From Paludibacter sp. (lineage in GTDB: Bacteria; Bacteroidota; Bacteroidia; Bacteroidales; Paludibacteraceae): a stretch of 5,733 bases of DNA. Under the pieces are notes generated by a model. That model was not told where the DNA came from. It made no database searches and was given only the letters and a program-made list of their open reading frames with translations. The stretch spans positions 1 to 5,733 of the forward strand of contig JAITXR010000051.1 in the NCBI GenBank assembly GCA_031284665.1, read 5' to 3'. The number at the start of each line of letters is the position of its first letter. The stretch's first letter is position 1. The position numbers were made by a program, and so were the translations under genes. Of this stretch, positions 5,207 to 5,733 are shown one piece after another.

Positions 5207-5241
5207 TGATTAGTGATTAATGATTAATGATTAATGGTTAA
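5207..5241. repeat. Tandem heptamer repeat TGATTAA
   Basis: Five heptamers follow the transporter stop codon: TGATTAG, three exact TGATTAA and TGGTTAA, with a partial unit continuing to about 5244. It is a slippage-prone microsatellite in non-coding DNA and may vary in length between strains. Confidence 0.9.
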
Positions 5242-5291
5242 TGGAACAAAGATAGATTTTTCCTGTTTTTGTGATATTAGACAAGTTATAG

Positions 5292-5333
5292 ATAAAGCGC
5301 AGATTGTTCAAATTTGAATAATCTGCGCTTTAT
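5292..5333. terminator. Bidirectional terminator: 42-bp near-perfect palindrome
   Basis: The arms ATAAAGCGCAGATT (5292-5305) and its exact complement (5320-5333) form a 14-bp perfect stem, and the inner bases continue pairing (one G-U, then TTCAAA/TTTGAA), so the whole 42 bp is palindromic apart from one position. It lies between the stop codons of two convergent genes (5201 + and 5350 -). The GC core is flanked by AAA and TTT on the two sides, which suits termination in both directions, though the T tracts are short. Confidence 0.8.
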
Positions 5334-5349
5334 TGGATTTATGTTTTAT

Positions 5350-5733
5350 TTATTTTGTGCGGATTTTCGAGCCTTTTACTGCAAAGAAAATTTCGTACAA
5401 ATAATATGCAAACAAGAAACAAATAGCGGCAACAACCGTTCCCGTAGCAGTCTGAACAGCACCCATAATCGGCATTAAAATTGCTGCGCCAATTACCGAA
5501 GTGGCAATAATGCCTGATGCTACTTTTGAATGAGGTCCCAAATCTTCGAGTCCCAAACTGTAAATTACAGGCCACATAATGGAGTGGAAAAGTCCGGTTG
5601 CAAGGAATAACCAAACGCCTACATTGCCACCTATCAGAAGCGATGAACACAATAAGGCTGCACCACCGACAGAGCAAATGGTCAATATTAAACCCGGTTT
5701 GAATTTCTGCAATACAAAAATGCCGATAATACG
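5350..5733 (-). CDS. MFS sugar permease of the FucP/GluP type (C-terminal part; start outside window)
   Basis: The frame is open to the window edge and ends at TAA (5350-5352), giving the last 127 residues of a protein that is usually about 400-440 long. Three to four hydrophobic segments are visible, matching the last helices of a 12-helix transporter. The stretch LFHSIMWPVIYSLGLEDLGPHSKVASG is the clearest family mark; in the fucose:H+ symporter FucP and the glucose/galactose permease GluP the same place reads roughly SIMFPTIFSLGIKGLG followed by a Ser-rich start of the next helix. The final residues VKGSKIRTK form a basic cytoplasmic tail. The family imports hexoses by proton or sodium symport across the inner membrane; the sugar cannot be read from this part. 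It converges on the YhhQ gene and could supply a sugar to the ROK kinase at the left edge, which is on the same strand but distant. Confidence 0.87.
   Translation of the reverse strand, partial: RIIGIFVLQKFKPGLILTICSVGGAALLCSSLLIGGNVGVWLFLATGLFHSIMWPVIYSLGLEDLGPHSKVASGIIATSVIGAAILMPIMGAVQTATGTVVAAICFLFAYYLYEIFFAVKGSKIRTK

Overview
The window looks like chromosomal DNA of a Bacteroidota bacterium, probably near the Bacteroidales. The intergenic DNA is very AT-rich, start codons are preceded by A-rich sequence rather than a Shine-Dalgarno site, and three gene starts have a TAnnTTTG box, the -7 element of the Bacteroidota primary sigma factor. The assignment rests on these features and on general protein resemblance, not on a database search.

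Layout. The minus strand at the left edge (1-794) carries most of a ROK-family sugar kinase whose C-terminus lies outside the window. Next is about 840 bp without a convincing gene (795-1632), holding short tandem repeats, small hairpins and a widely spaced 14-bp inverted repeat that ends at the promoter of a small XRE-type regulator (1633-1935, +). After it come traces of a possibly decayed small gene, a strong hairpin (2096-2129), and a long DEAD-box RNA helicase with a DbpA-type RNA-binding domain and a repetitive basic tail (2159-4030, +), closed by a textbook terminator (4042-4081). A second AT-rich gap (4082-4517) holds four direct repeats spaced exactly 23 bp, a good promoter and a compact pseudoknot matching the preQ1-I riboswitch. 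The riboswitch lies directly in front of a YhhQ-type queuosine-precursor transporter gene (4518-5201, +). A 42-bp near-perfect palindrome (5292-5333) separates this gene from the convergent C-terminal part of an MFS sugar permease of the FucP/GluP type (5350-5733, -).

How the parts fit. The clearest functional unit is promoter, preQ1-I riboswitch and YhhQ: the aptamer would sense preQ1 and block translation of the importer of that precursor. The two partial minus-strand genes, a sugar permease and a sugar kinase, could serve the same hexose-uptake pathway, but about 4.5 kb of opposite-strand genes separates them, so co-regulation is not shown. The helicase is most likely a housekeeping ribosome-assembly or cold-adaptation factor. 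I see no defence system, CRISPR array, transposase, rRNA or confident tRNA. The most interesting items are the riboswitch, the 23-bp repeat array upstream of it, and the XRE gene with an apparently leaderless promoter and a distant inverted-repeat operator candidate.
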